Shown here: positions 48,403-60,465 of the stretch, in pieces | Numbering within the stretch: the first letter of the stretch is position 1 | Layout of the letters: the number at the start of each line of letters is the position of its first letter | Assembly: GCA_964036275.1 (NCBI GenBank) | Contig: OZ038435.1 | Span: 1,798,001-1,862,000 of the forward strand | DNA: 64,000 nucleotides | Source: Litoditis marina | Lineage: Eukaryota > Nematoda > Chromadorea > Rhabditida > Rhabditidae | Direction of reading: 5' to 3' | Position numbers and translations under genes: made by a program | The notes under the pieces: generated by a model | What the model was told of the DNA's origin: nothing | Database searches by the model: none | What the model saw: only the letters and a program-made list of their open reading frames with translations

Positions 48403-50596
48403 ATGTGCAAAGCCAAGAAAGTTGCCTCAGTTCCCCCGAAACAAACGGATACCGTAAGTTAGCTTGTACTTCTATATTTTCTGAGGTTCTACCGTCTCTG
48501 AGGTGAGGTTTCTGAGGTTCTGAGGTTAATGGAGCAGGACATTAATCAGTACATGAATTCAGAGCAACATCTAGTAGTTACACATAAGTTGTGCAAACCT
48601 TGATTTGCAGGATATCTCCACTCGAGTATCTTGAATCGATGTTTTCAGAGAGAAAACTTAACAAAACCGTTAATAGTAAATTCAGTAAACTATCTATTTT
48701 GAATTATTTCAGAAAAAAAGTTGTATAGTGGAGCGGGGGGGGGGCAATAGTACAATGTTCCCGTAGTTTGAAAAGTTCGTGTAATTTGACTCTGTAACTA
48801 AAACCACTCTGCAACTTTCTTATATCACATCTCTAACTCTCACGCACACCATAGGCCGTAGGCAAGAAACATCCCGGGCCGGGTCGGGATGTTATCCCAA
48901 CCTCAATAGGCCGAATAGCCTAATCGAGCTCGGGATAACATCCCAAACCGGCCCGGGATGTTTCATACATACGGTCTCATCACCTAACTCATCACGGTGA
49001 CTTGACTTGACCGTCGTACGTATGCTGGAACATCCCGATAGCTTCATTCCAATATACGCCTCGCGCTTAATCTCCTATATCTCCTATGCCTATCTTATAT
49101 CTCTCATAACTTATATCTTATATCTCGGCTGGATTTAGGAGCAGAGAAATAGCGAAACGAAAACTGGAAAGAACTCTCTTAATTCCAGGGTCAGAAGCCA
49201 AATTCGACTCCTTCTCTAACCGCAGTGAGCGTACCGCAGGCGCGCGCACCTACCACTAAAGCGAGTGAGTTATTGATTTTGTGAAATTGAGAATGGATAG
49301 GATGTCGTGTACGGGAACTATTGTACTATTGCCCCCCCCCCCCTCGCTTTCTGGAGTTAGTAAAGCAGGGCTCGAGAACTCGAAAACTCAAACTTGTGCT
49401 TGAATTTCAACTTGTTTTTCCAAACATGACCTGAAAAACCATCAAACATTTCCGCTTCCCTTTTCATAGTGTGAGCTAATTGTAAAACGTCGAAATTTTG
49501 AAGTTTATAATTTTGCTTATTCTCAGTCCAAGGAATCCGGGCGACAGAACGTGAGTGAATATGTTACAAACTTTGATAAGGTTCCTTTAAATTTAATACA
49601 CTTTCTAACAGAATGTCAGGCACGAGAATCGCAAAACTTCTTTAAAAATGTAAATATGAAATGATAAAAGTTGTTATATTCAGCGTCATTCATGAACTCC
49701 TTATTTCATAAACTTCACAGCCTCTTCTATTTCTTTTAATTATCTTCACATAATCTCTTAATACCGTAATTTTTTTTCATTCATAAACTTCGAGTTCTCC
49801 TGATTTTTTTATTAGTTTCATAACGTATCTCCAGTCGAGAGTCAGGAGTGAGGATGACACACTACGAAATGTGCCGGATACCATGCCAGAGTATGATGGA
49901 GAAGAGGTCCGGTTATTGTTTTTTTATGAATCGTAACTCGTAACGATCAGAGAGACGCCGACTCTCTGCTTCCGGCGTCTCATTAACCTGCACGTCTTTC
50001 GCTTTTGTAGTTGACCAATCGGGCGCCAATGTTTCTTTGCATTGCATAGTAAATAACTCCTTTTGCTGTTTTCGTTCAAGAAAATGTTTAAGAAAATTAT
50101 GTGCTCAGTAAAAGGTGACTCTCAAAATTGTTCCAACCCGATTCAAAACTTCGTGAATCAGGTTCAAAAAAAATTGAATGGCACCTTTGACTGAGTATAT
50201 AATTGTCTACTACCATGTAAGAGTCATTGAGACAGCACATATTTTGGTTTCAATTGAATATAACGCGGTTCACACTAGAAGTCGATTGAATAGTCATTTT
50301 CTTTAGTCATTTTTTCATTTAGCGCACCTCGTAGTGCATCAAATGAATGAATAATAGTCATGTAATATTAGCGTTCTAATGAGGCAGCGTGCACTTTGTC
50401 TTTGCACGTTTCTGAGTTCTGCAGTGTTTATCATGTTCTGACGTGACTGTACATTTGACTAATATTATAGTTTCGTTTTAAATAACCGTTTTCGCAGGAG
50501 CTGATCAAGCAAGCCATCGAAAAGGACAAAGCAGAAAAGGACAAACGTGCGAAAAAGGGAGCAGACAAGGAAAAGGAGAAGGCGGAGAACAAATGA
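48403..50596 (+). CDS. Small lysine-rich protein, copy 2, with altered splice sites
   Basis: Exons corresponding to copy 1: 48,403-48,453, 49,189-49,260, 49,527-49,550, 49,835-49,906 and 50,498-50,596, each the same length as in copy 1 and free of stops. The tail reads IKQAIEKDKAEKDKRAKKG. Two donors differ. After exon 2 an inserted GCGA leaves GCGAGT at the conserved boundary (a GC donor) or GTGAGT four bases later, which would shift the frame. After exon 4 the donor is GTCCGG instead of GTATGC. Intron 4 contains an extra dispersed repeat (50,358-50,470). The open frame suggests recent function; the splice changes suggest it may be failing. Confidence 0.5.
48854..48975. mobile_element. Hairpin-forming MITE-like repeat, copy 2
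   Basis: Counterpart of 32,242-32,365. Arms GAAACATCCCGGGCCGG and CCGGCCCGGGATGTTTC. Confidence 0.7.
50358..50470 (+). repeat. Dispersed repeat, GTAAAGTTAGCATTCTA family, intronic
   Basis: A diverged copy (TCATGTAATATTAGCGTTCTA ... TTTCTGAGTTCTGCAGTGTT) in the last intron of the small gene copy 2. It is not present in the matching intron of copy 1, so it inserted after duplication or was lost there. Confidence 0.6.
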
Positions 50597-51666
50597 GAGA
50601 TACATGTGAAATTATGAAAAACTAATAGAGAACAAACAATTATCCTTCTTGAAATGAACTTTGCAGTATATGTCTTCATTTGTGTGCCTTCTATTAATGT
50701 ACAGAATTGCAAATCCAAAAATTTGTTCTCTGGAAAAACAATCAACTGAACAACAACAATGACTGGTACACGTATGTTTGATATTTTATTCTGCGTTCTA
50801 TTGCTTGTTTACAGGTAAGATTTCCGTACTTGTGGGTAGATACTGTACCAAGAAATGAAAAGCTCTTTTTCATACTTCAAATCATGTTTTAATCGTCCCC
50901 CGACACGTACGGTATAAACTACTAGGCAGTTTTTCGTTGTCTCTAAATGTTCTATTACCCCATTTAGTGTGGGTAGGTTGAGAAAAAATTTCCCAGAAGA
51001 ACACAACGAAAGCAGAAGTTACAATTGGATTGACGAGGACTATCCAACAACAATTCAACGAATACGTACCCTCCTAGAAACGTGTTGCTCAATACGAGAG
51101 ATTTCGAGTTGAATGAAATGATAACCACTGGTAAACCAATGATTGATAAACAAAGTTTTCACTCAAGCTTGATGCCCAACTCAAACTTACACCAGCACCA
51201 GTTTACTGTAGGATAGATCAAAATCTAACCACGCGAATTCAGTCAATATCTGTCGAAAAGAAATTGAATAGGTCGAACAAAGCGGCTTCACTCTTATTTA
51301 TAATTTATGCTTCATAACGTCTCTTCTTCGCTCGCGGTTTCTAGAAAGTTTATACAAAGAATTTTTTTCCACCATAACCCTAGTTTCTTTTGTGAAGATC
51401 TAGCGCGACATCATTCGAACCTAAGCCTGGATAAATCTTGGATAAAAAGTACATGATTTAACCCTTTAAAAGACTCTGCACGTAAAAAGCAACCACTTTC
51501 GAAATAAGAAAATGTGACATTGGAACAAGACAAAACAACACACCGACCAAAAGATTTATTTACATCCGATTCATTTACAAACAATCAAACCTACAGTCAA
51601 TTGTTTATGTGAAAAGAGCATAGTGAGAATAGAAGGTTACAATATAGAATCGAATAGTTGTTCTGC
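50597..51666. other. Duplicated intergenic sequence
   Basis: Matches 33,814-34,660 with diverged stretches. No exon or RNA gene seen. Confidence 0.5.
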
Positions 51667-52859
51667 CTATTCTTCTTTTCTGCTCTTCTTGTGCTCTTCC
51701 CAGGCTGCCATAACCTTCCCATAGGACTCTGTGTGCGTAATAAGACCTCTCTGGAAAGTCACGTGTGAAGTAGAATAGAATAGATTATATTGGTTCGAGA
51801 ATGAACTAACTAATTATTTAAGCTTATATGTTGCTCGAACCCGTTATGTTTGTAGTTTCATCACGTTGCTTTCTGTTCAAAATTGTGTTCCAAAAGTCTT
51901 TTAATTTTTTTATGCTGATTTTCAATTTCGTTTTTTTTTCCGGAATCGTGCGTTTTTTCATAGTTGAAGATGCGCGAAAATGTTCTGCATTCGTTCATTT
52001 TCTGAGTTACCTAGTTTCAACGTTACTATTTAGGTTGAATCCCAGAAGTTGTATAAAACTAACATCAACAAGTAGTTCAGCCAAGACCACATTGAGCATG
52101 ACGAACTGCTCCTTCGGTTGAACCATCAAGTATCGCGCCTCACGGAGACGAGTCAAGACAATTTCCTGAAAATCGGAAAGGATGAAAAAAAATTGTCAGA
52201 GAAAAACTCTACAACAGCCCCGAAATAGAAGATTGGAATTCTTTTCAAACTCGGATAGTAGCTAGCATAAAATACATTTGATACAGTACCGACTCATTTA
52301 AACTAATCTCTATCTGATCAAATATATTGTTGGTCTAATGTTAATTTTATCTAATAATAATATGTTAACGACCAATACTTATCATATTATGTTAACGACC
52401 AAAACAATACTTATCATAAAACTAAAGTTTTCACTCACCGTATCAATCTTGTGGTCTTTTTCGAGCATAGCAATCGCTTCGTGAAGTCCTGAAAAGTGAA
52501 CTGTAATATTGTTTAGCTAATATTGTGTGGTTAAAGTTCGTTCAAAGTATTATAGCGAGTTTTTGGTTCAGAGCGTTGTACTGTAATTGTTTTGGGAATG
52601 CAGAAATGTATCTGTGAAGTGTTGAAATTTAGTTAGAGCACGTGAATCCAATGACTTTAGCCAAAAGTTTTTCGAAATATTTTCTGAACCCACCAATCAG
52701 AGTTCCGGTACGACCAACACCAGCGGAGCAGTGCACAGCCACGAGACCATCCAGCTGCTGTAACACGTTTTATCAGATACTTTATCAATCAAAAAGTAAG
52801 CACGTCGAAACAGACAAAGAGATCAATATTTCAATGTTCAAGCCCAACGTTGGAGTTGA

Positions 52860-53030
52860 GAGTAGAAAGGAAAGTTAATATGAAAGAGTTTATCAAGAGA
52901 AACCGATAAGCATAACTTTTCATTCAAACTAACAAACCTAATTTGCATACGGTTGATACATGTTTGCCTGTTTTGACGAGCGCATCGTATATTTAGGTAC
53001 CCCCGGGGTACCTAAACTAGCTTTCCTTTC
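52860..53030 (+). repeat. Dispersed repeat with palindrome, intronic
   Basis: A diverged copy of the leader piece at 4312-4490: AGAAAGGAAAGTTAATATGAAAGAG ... ATTTAGGTACCCC-C-GGGGTACCTAAAC ... CTAGCTTTC. It lies where the phosphatase WPD-loop exon would be expected. Confidence 0.65.
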
Positions 53031-53239
53031 TGTTTTTTTTCTCTATTTTTTTCTTTTTTTTCTTTTTCTCAAAGTAGCGTGATATTTACGTTTTATGCTA
53101 ATACTCTGCTAAAGTCTCATTATGCTGAAGTTTTGAACTAAATGTTGCAAATTTAAACTTATCAACTAACTTTCTACCAGCTGACAAAGCATTACAACCA
53201 CACTACACTTCTTGGCGATCCACATTTTCCGGGAGCTCA

Positions 53240-54747
53240 GCTGTTGGTAACCTGGTCGTCGAAAGAGGCCGTGGGAAAATGAATGGTCATCTCAGGCTCA
53301 GTATTTGGAGCGGTTACCAACCGCCGCACTTCGCAAGTTGAGAAAGGTCATCGAAAAAGCTCGCTAAACGATGGTCACTAACCGCCACACTTGATGACAG
53401 ATGAAACAGAATTTGTTTCACTGAAACACGACATGATTTTCAGTTTCAAAAATACACGTTTCACACACGTTCACTTCATTTAGAGTCATTTCGCGAAAGT
53501 TGTTGTTGCCTAGGTGGTCGTACACTGAGCGTCAGAATGTTGTTCACACTGTTTTCCGTATATTTTCTTTGTTTATTGAAATTTTTTGTGTTTTCCCCAG
53601 TAACACGTTCTATTCTCTATTTCTAAGCGTGTTCTATCACACGTGCAGTGCAAAACGTTCATATTCCAATTAATGTGCCAATTAACTTGTGCCATAGGGG
53701 GATCAGGTGTGAAACATTGCTAGAAAATTCATTCATTTCTTCAACAAGTGGGGTTGCATTGATGCCAATATACGTTACCTTGGGTAATATAAAAGTTTTC
53801 ATTGCATCCAATTTTTGGTGTGCTTGTAATTTACTTATTTACCTTTGAAGAAGTTTATGTCAATCAAGGTTAGTTTACCAGCGGTAACGACCCGAAAACA
53901 CGTAAACTATAATCACCGCTCACTTTTCTCGATTTTGACAGCGATGTCACGTCAAATAAACAATACAACCATCTTTTTGGCCTAAATCTATCAAAAACTA
54001 TAATTTCTATCATTATACGAGATAAAGTAATGTAAGTGTAATGTAAGTTACCAGAAGACTTCAGTTTTTCTTCGCTCATTAGAGATTATAGAGTCAATTA
54101 AGAACTAAGGAGAACTATTTAAATTTAGCAGGATTGAACTACCGCAATTGAACTATAGCTTTCGCATTTTCCCGTTTTCTTTTCCGAAGTTTGTATTAGA
54201 AGGAATGCATATAAGGCGTTGCCCAGGGAAGTATGGGAGTACATCTAGTCCCAAACAGCTGTGTTTGTAGTTTTATCGGGTCATATTTGAGGCTAAGGTG
54301 AGATTCGCTCTTCAGATCAACGCTGCTGCTCCGAACGTCGATATTGTAACGTATTTCTTATTATGTCTCAACATGCCACCCGAAAACCACACGAAAAAAG
54401 TGATTTTGTAAACATTTTTTGTAAAAAAAAGTGTAAACATTTGTTGAAATTGTTTTAGTCTTGTTCCTACTAGTTACCCATTTTGTTCCCACTCGTCACC
54501 AATTTTGTTTAGAAAACTGTTTCTCTTTTGTATATAACATTCCACTTTTGATTATCCTGCAGATGAACGTGTCATTTTTCTCATGTTTTACATTTATTCT
54601 ATAGATGTGGCAGTAAACTGCTCAGCAATTAACAAGTGCGGCGGTTGGTAATCCTGCAATTAACGAGTGCGGCGGTTGGTGACCATAGTGCGGCGGTTGG
54701 TGACCACCAATTAAGAGAGACAACCAAGGGAAACGGTTACCAACAGC
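53240..54747. mobile_element. DNA transposon-like element inside a phosphatase exon
   Basis: About 1.5 kb with 13-bp perfect terminal inverted repeats GCTGTTGGTAACC / GGTTACCAACAGC and subterminal, inverted copies of ACCAACCGCCGCACT (one left at about 53,319, several right at 54,636-54,700). CA on both sides may be a 2-bp target duplication. Small open frames (53,648-53,848, 53,870-54,079) show no transposase motif, so it is non-autonomous. The removed-element junction reads through codons of the phosphatase exon without a stop for ten codons. Confidence 0.75.
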
Positions 54748-57678
54748 CATAGACCCACATTGTCCACGTCTTTTCGGCTGTATTTTTCAAGTCTCCCTGA
54801 AAAGCAAAATGAACCAAGTTAACTGACAAGTTTGAAAAACACTTAGAAAAAGAGCAAAAGTTGAGCATATGTTTAGAAAATGGCTGTTTTTATAAGTTGT
54901 AATTAAGTTAGGAATGTTGAGTACGGGTTTTCTCGTACGAATATACCGGTTTTTGATAAGCTCAGTGAAACTGGCAAATACGGATACAACCTAAGTTTTT
55001 GTAGTTGTAAATTTGTTTTACTCGACCGTAACTGAACTAAACTTAAGTCATTGCATTATTACACATTACATTGACTGAGCACTTTCACATTTTCAGCCGA
55101 ATTCTTTCATTTCTGCGGTTCTTATCCATGCTATATGGTAATCAAGGAAAAGTCTATCCAATTTTGAATGAAATTGGTTATTAAAACTCTTTTTCAATGT
55201 ACAATTAATGCACAAAAATTACCTGAGGAGGAATCATTTCCTTTCCATCACACAATTTGACGGTATTTGCGTGAATGAATGTTTTGCCTTCGTAGAGTAC
55301 ACGAGTGGCTTCAATACAATGGACAGTTCTGTTTCTGTAACAGATCAATGAGGAGGCTAATGACGTATTTTAAAACTTTTTTTAATGAGTACATAGGTCA
55401 TTATACCTTTAACGTGGACTTTAGTGGAGTCCGTCGCCTGGTAAACAATAAACATTTGGAAAAGACGACAAATGTGATTTAAACTACTAAAATGAGCCTG
55501 AAGAGTAGAACACAGCGGAAAACCTCTCATACTTCACTTATCCGGGAAAAATTGATACCTGTATTCTTCTGTGTCTCCCTCATGGTAGATATCCTTCTTG
55601 GCTACAAACTCCTTGTGTATCGTCTTGAAGGTGGTGTAGAAATAGGTCAGCAGATTTTCCTAAAAATTAACATAGAATTTTAGTCAGTTTCAGTTTCAGT
55701 TAAACATTTGAACTATAACGTTCATTGAACCGTGTGATTATGAGTTTACAGAAAGTTTTAAGACACCAGAAAACGTAATAATGCCTTTTCAATACGATCG
55801 AACTTATAGTTTTTCAACCATTGTGACTGCTTATATCGAGCTCATCGAAGAAATAAGGTCAAGTTTTTGAACAAAAAAGTTGCTCGGAAAATACGAAGGT
55901 TAATTAGAAATAACCCACCTTTTCACCCAACTCTTCCATGTACATATTTGCTGCCAGTGCAAGCTGGAACAAAATGTTTGGTGAAACGCCGTTTTTTCCA
56001 AGAACGTTCTTAATTCAGAACTGATAGATTAAAAACTGGGTAATTTTAGAAGTTTCAAGACAATTGGTATTTTATTTTTCAAAAAGTGCATAAACTCCTT
56101 TCTAGTAGTCTAACTTTTGATTGTCCAATGAACCAGTTTTACCATACATAGAAAAAGTTGTATTATGAGTCTTTCTAGTTAGTTTCGTTCCAACATTCAC
56201 ACCGGAAAAGCCTAAAATGTCTCACCTCCCCCTTATTATCCGAGCCATCATCCTTCTTTCTTGCTCTTCTCAGAAAGAAGAACACACCCAGAATGATCAT
56301 TATGGCAAGTAAAACACAGACAACTGCGACGGAGATTGCAATTATTCCGGATTTTTCCATTCCAAGTTTTTTGTCGCCACCATTGCCGGATCCACCGGCA
56401 CTATTCAAATTGTTGCTTATTTGGGACTGTTAGGTGAGGCCGGGTCGACGGAAGCAGGTGGAAGGGTAGTAGTGGTAGTGGTAGGACGGAGGACTATTTC
56501 GACTTGCTCTAGCTGATCCAGTGAGTTTTAAATGGGTTTCAATGAGCGCGCCTTTTGTATTGGAAACAGGGCCAGACTCCTGCGCGCTCTTGTTGTCTGC
56601 GCTCTCTTTTCGAGAGTTTTGGCAGCCACCCAAGCCCTCTGTCTGGCCGAAATGATGCAAACAGCGCTGTTTCAAGGATCGAAAACAGTAACTTAGCAGA
56701 AGTTTCACTTTATAAAACATACATTTTCTTGCTCAGCGTATCTTTCTTAATCGAAATATGTCAACAAATGTTTCAATTTCCACAAAAGTAAGGAAATTTT
56801 GATCAAAAAAGCGCTTGAAAAACCACTTTCGCGAATATGGATTTTTGTAAATTAGGTATTAATCAATAGAGAATCTTTGATAGTGTAAAACAACATGCAG
56901 TAAAACTAACGGCTTTAACTAAATGGGTGTTAATTTTAAGTTATACGATTCCGGCGGGCTCTTTTTACCGCAACATACTTGGCAGATATTCAGATGCTGA
57001 CGAAATGTGATCGAGTTTATCAGAAATTATGATTGAATATGCTTTTGTAAGATGTTATGAATATAACTAGACTGAAATGAACGATACATATTGTTATTTG
57101 AGAACAAATATTTTTAATTTTCACACAGTGATCGCGCGCCTAAATAGGTACCATTTTTGGAAGAAAAGTTAGATAGGATCGCGAATACCGATTTTGGAAA
57201 TTTTTTTTTTCAGCTGACTCCTAATAACATGAACTAACTACTGCTAGTAGATATGAATAACGGCATTGGCAAAAATCATGTAAAACAACCGTGTCAAAGT
57301 TTACGGATGTTTCTGTACAACTTAAATTTCTTGAAAATGTAAAAGCTCATATAATACCACAGAAGACGTTATTGTCTTTCTCTCTCTTTTTGTTTTGTGT
57401 AAAAATATTCATTCACCGCTGAGATATCTCTTATTGAACTATGTTCCCCACGCGGCGCGCACTAATTACAGTTTTTGGCAAAAAAGTGCTGGGTGAAAAG
57501 GGGCGTGGCCTGCGGTCCCTACCCATAACATCATAACTTGGCTCTAACTCGATTTCGTTCCAATTCAAAACACAGTCTGGAAATGCGCTAAACCAAATTT
57601 CCTTTTGCATAGAGCGTTTTTCAAGGAAGCAACTAAAAAACGGAAGCTCGCATCAGCGCTATACGTACGTTTGAAGTT

Positions 57679-59720
57679 TTTCTCTAGAGTCATAAAACTA
57701 TTGCTAAAAACAGCTTGAATAATGAAGAATACAATTAGGTAATTTGTCACAGAAAATGCGAACTGACCTCAATAAATCAGAAGAGGGTGAGTAGTCTTTA
57801 CCGTCAATCCCACCAGTTGCCCGGAGTGCCTTCAATATGAACTCCTAGAAAAACGAAATTGCAGCAATCAGAGACTGATACGTTTTTCTCCTCTTGATGG
57901 TTAAGACTTGATTTCTTTTTCCCCTGTTCGTTGGTTATAATGTTCTCCAATTCGATATGAAACTAACTCACGTAAAGTCATTGAGTTATAGCCAAAATAG
58001 TCACGCACACAAAGCCCAGAAGTTGCAAAATGGAGGTGTCTGCAAGAAAGAAATTTTTCCAAACAGACGAGAATTGCCAATCATCAGTAGTTATCAGTGG
58101 GTGATTGACAAGGAAGAATAGTTTTAGAAATGTATGATTGTTAATAGAATTCACAGAAAAAATGAAAACTGGGCTTCAATTTTCGTCGGACGTACCAATT
58201 TTGAACTCTTGTTGAAAGTTCTCTCAAGTTGTAACTGTATTGAAATTTGTTTGAAGCAATTTATGTTTCTTGAATCACGCGTTTCAGCTTACGTAGAACG
58301 AACTATGCATTTGACATAGAGAATCGTACATTTTCCAAATTGGACTGATGGTAATAGTTTTAGAACTGAAAAGGTACCTACTTCAACAATTTGTTTGAAA
58401 TGAACCTGTTCCATTTATCAAGGGTAGCCATAAACAATGAACTCACCCCACTCTTCACATTAACAGCCACGAATTCAATTGTGTTGAGTTTTTGACATTT
58501 GATGAAATTTATCAATCCTGTGATTTTGAATCCACACGTCTTATTTCCAACATCCTGGAAACAAAACTGTATTACTGCTCCAACTTTGTCAGATGCCGAT
58601 TAACTATAACGTGATTTTTGTGCGGGTGGTTGGGAAGTTTTTTTTTTCATTTTTCTCCATTTCATAGTTTCACTCAGTTTTCTTTTTAAAATTTTTAAAG
58701 AAACTCAGTTTGGATACTATTGTGATAATATATTCGGGTACCCATCATTCCCACTGTTGCATGCTACCTATAAAATGTGTCGTCACCATATTATATGAAG
58801 TTTTTCGATAAAAAAAATTTTGTGTGCAACAATTCGCTTATTGTACAACATCATAACGAACACATGATTCGGAAACATGATTATCACGCTGTCAAAGTCA
58901 CAGTGGCCACTCAAGATGACGAACTACAGTTTCCCTTGTTGCACTCCTAAATATGCACCGGTTATCCAGAGTATTGTACAATAACCCTACCCCACGCTGG
59001 TCAAAATACTGTGCATTTGGCAAATTGATCAATTCTACACTCAGTTTGTATTGTGGGAATTATTGTTTCATGTCGTGGCTGCACATCCCCCTCTATATTT
59101 TCTCCCGCACACTCCCGCGACTTTTTTTTCCGGATTTTACTTGGGTGATAGTCATTTTTCTCTAGGTTACCTGTAAAGTTCCATCTTCTGGAGTATTCAC
59201 TATTGTAGTTCCATTGGTAGTTATGTTCAAGTAAACTCCGCCAACCAGACAACCGTTTGCTTCTGCAGGCATTGGAAGAACAACCAAAATGGAGCCCAAT
59301 GTGAAAATCTGTAAAAAAAAAAAAGTAGTATAAGATTTTTCTCAGAAAAGATTGAATAGTTTCGCTATATTAGTTGAGTTTCGATCCTGATGTTCAGGGT
59401 TCAGGTGGTATTGGAAAATCTTGACATGTATAAGATATTCAGCTACAATAAAATAGATTATATATTATGCTCTGAGTTAACGATATCCAACAACATAACC
59501 TCACAGGGGCTCCCTGTAAATGTTTCAATCTGCTGTGCAACCAAATTAGGGCTTGATCACACCTATATTCGATTGATTTCAAGTAAGATAATTTGACATC
59601 TATCTGAACCAAGTTAACCTCGAAAGTGGGGAATCCGAGAGAAACAAATGCCAAGAGTGCGCCAAAATATGGATATTAACAATGTAATCAATTTAACTGT
59701 TATAAAAAGAACGCATCAAC
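57679..59720 (+). repeat. Inverted duplication, left arm
   Basis: Base for base the reverse complement of 61,962-64,000 apart from a shorter A run (12 against 9) and one G/A change in an exon (58,554 against 63,125). It contains phosphatase ectodomain exons 2-5 but not exon 1, whose intron holds the inner breakpoint. Confidence 0.97.
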
Positions 59721-60465
59721 ATTGAAACGATATCAGTAAACCCACCCAGATGAACAATTCACTAGCGACTATCCTAGGAAGAGAATCGAGCAACCACCCA
59801 CTCTGTTGAACCATCGTAGAATGATGGAAATGTGCCTGGAAAACCAACCTAACCTGCCGTTACAGAGAAATTTCCAAGTCTTCGTTCACGTCTAGACGTG
59901 AAAAATCAAAAATCTTGGAAATGCACTTGGAAGTTGTTTCTCGGCGAAGCTTCCAGTCAGTTTTCCCGTTTACGCGGTTTTTCCAGACTGAGTCAGTCTT
60001 GAAACCACGCGTTGACTAATTGATAGATAAAACATTCTAATCGATCGCAAAAGGCCTTCTTAAACGGGACTTTTAGCTAATTATTTTGTAGGTATAATTA
60101 AAATACGTTATGGCAAATGTATAGTTGAAAACTGTGCAGTATGCTCCTGTCTTTTTTGAATGTTTTTCTTATGATGGAGTCTGCCACTTGAGAAAATAAA
60201 TTAAAATTCTGTTCTAGAACAAAGTGTAAATTTGACATTACAAAGAGTTATATTTTTCATACTGAAATTTCAAACATCATTCTAGAACAGAGAAAGAAAA
60301 TTACTTTTCGAAATGGCTGAACTTTTATTCTGTTCTAAAGTTTTTATGCAACACTTACCTAAAAAAAATCCGAGGACTTTTTTCGGAATTTCAGAACGTA
60401 GCAGCCAACTTCGGTGAGGAAACGAAATGGAATGGAAGCTGTCTATTTCGAGACTGGAAGCTAAC

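Larger units (their letters stand above)
51667..59814 (-). pseudogene. Receptor-like protein tyrosine phosphatase, interrupted
   Basis: Exons in order: 59,746-59,814 (start MVQQSGWLLDSL), 59,171-59,308 (signal peptide IFTLGSILVVLPMPAEA, then NGCLVGGVYLNITTNGT), 58,447-58,554 (KTCGFKITGLINFIKCQ), 57,972-58,039, 57,768-57,844 (EFILKALRATGG), 56,226-56,426 (membrane segment IIAISVAVVCVLLAIMIIL, then FFFLRRARKK), 55,919-55,963, 55,559-55,659, 55,223-55,334 (NRTVHCIEATRV, TFIHANTV), 54,741-54,796 (GDLKNTAEKTWTMW), 53,178-53,240 (VVVMLCQL), 52,694-52,757 (HCSAGVGRTGT, the catalytic loop), 52,439-52,488, 52,070-52,165 (Q loop RYLMVQPKEQF) and 51,667-51,750 (GKVMAAWEEHKK, stop TAG). Such proteins sit in the plasma membrane and dephosphorylate tyrosines. 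Lesions: a 1.5-kb element between 53,240 and 54,747; a frame clash across it even if it is spliced out; no exon with the WPD loop between 52,758 and 53,177; exon 57,972-58,039 does not keep frame with its neighbours. The catalytic loop itself is intact. Confidence 0.75.

Noticed and set aside
56430..56720. 96-codon minus-strand open frame upstream of the membrane exon
   Set aside because: It could be a stalk exon, but no splice sites join it in phase to 56,226-56,426 and its frame differs from the Thr-rich reading at 56,455-56,500. Left out of the model.
59001..59252. 83-codon open frame in intron 2 of the phosphatase (and its mirror at 62,427)
   Set aside because: It overlaps the end of exon 2 in another frame and runs through the intron. 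Identity between arms is due to the inverted duplication.
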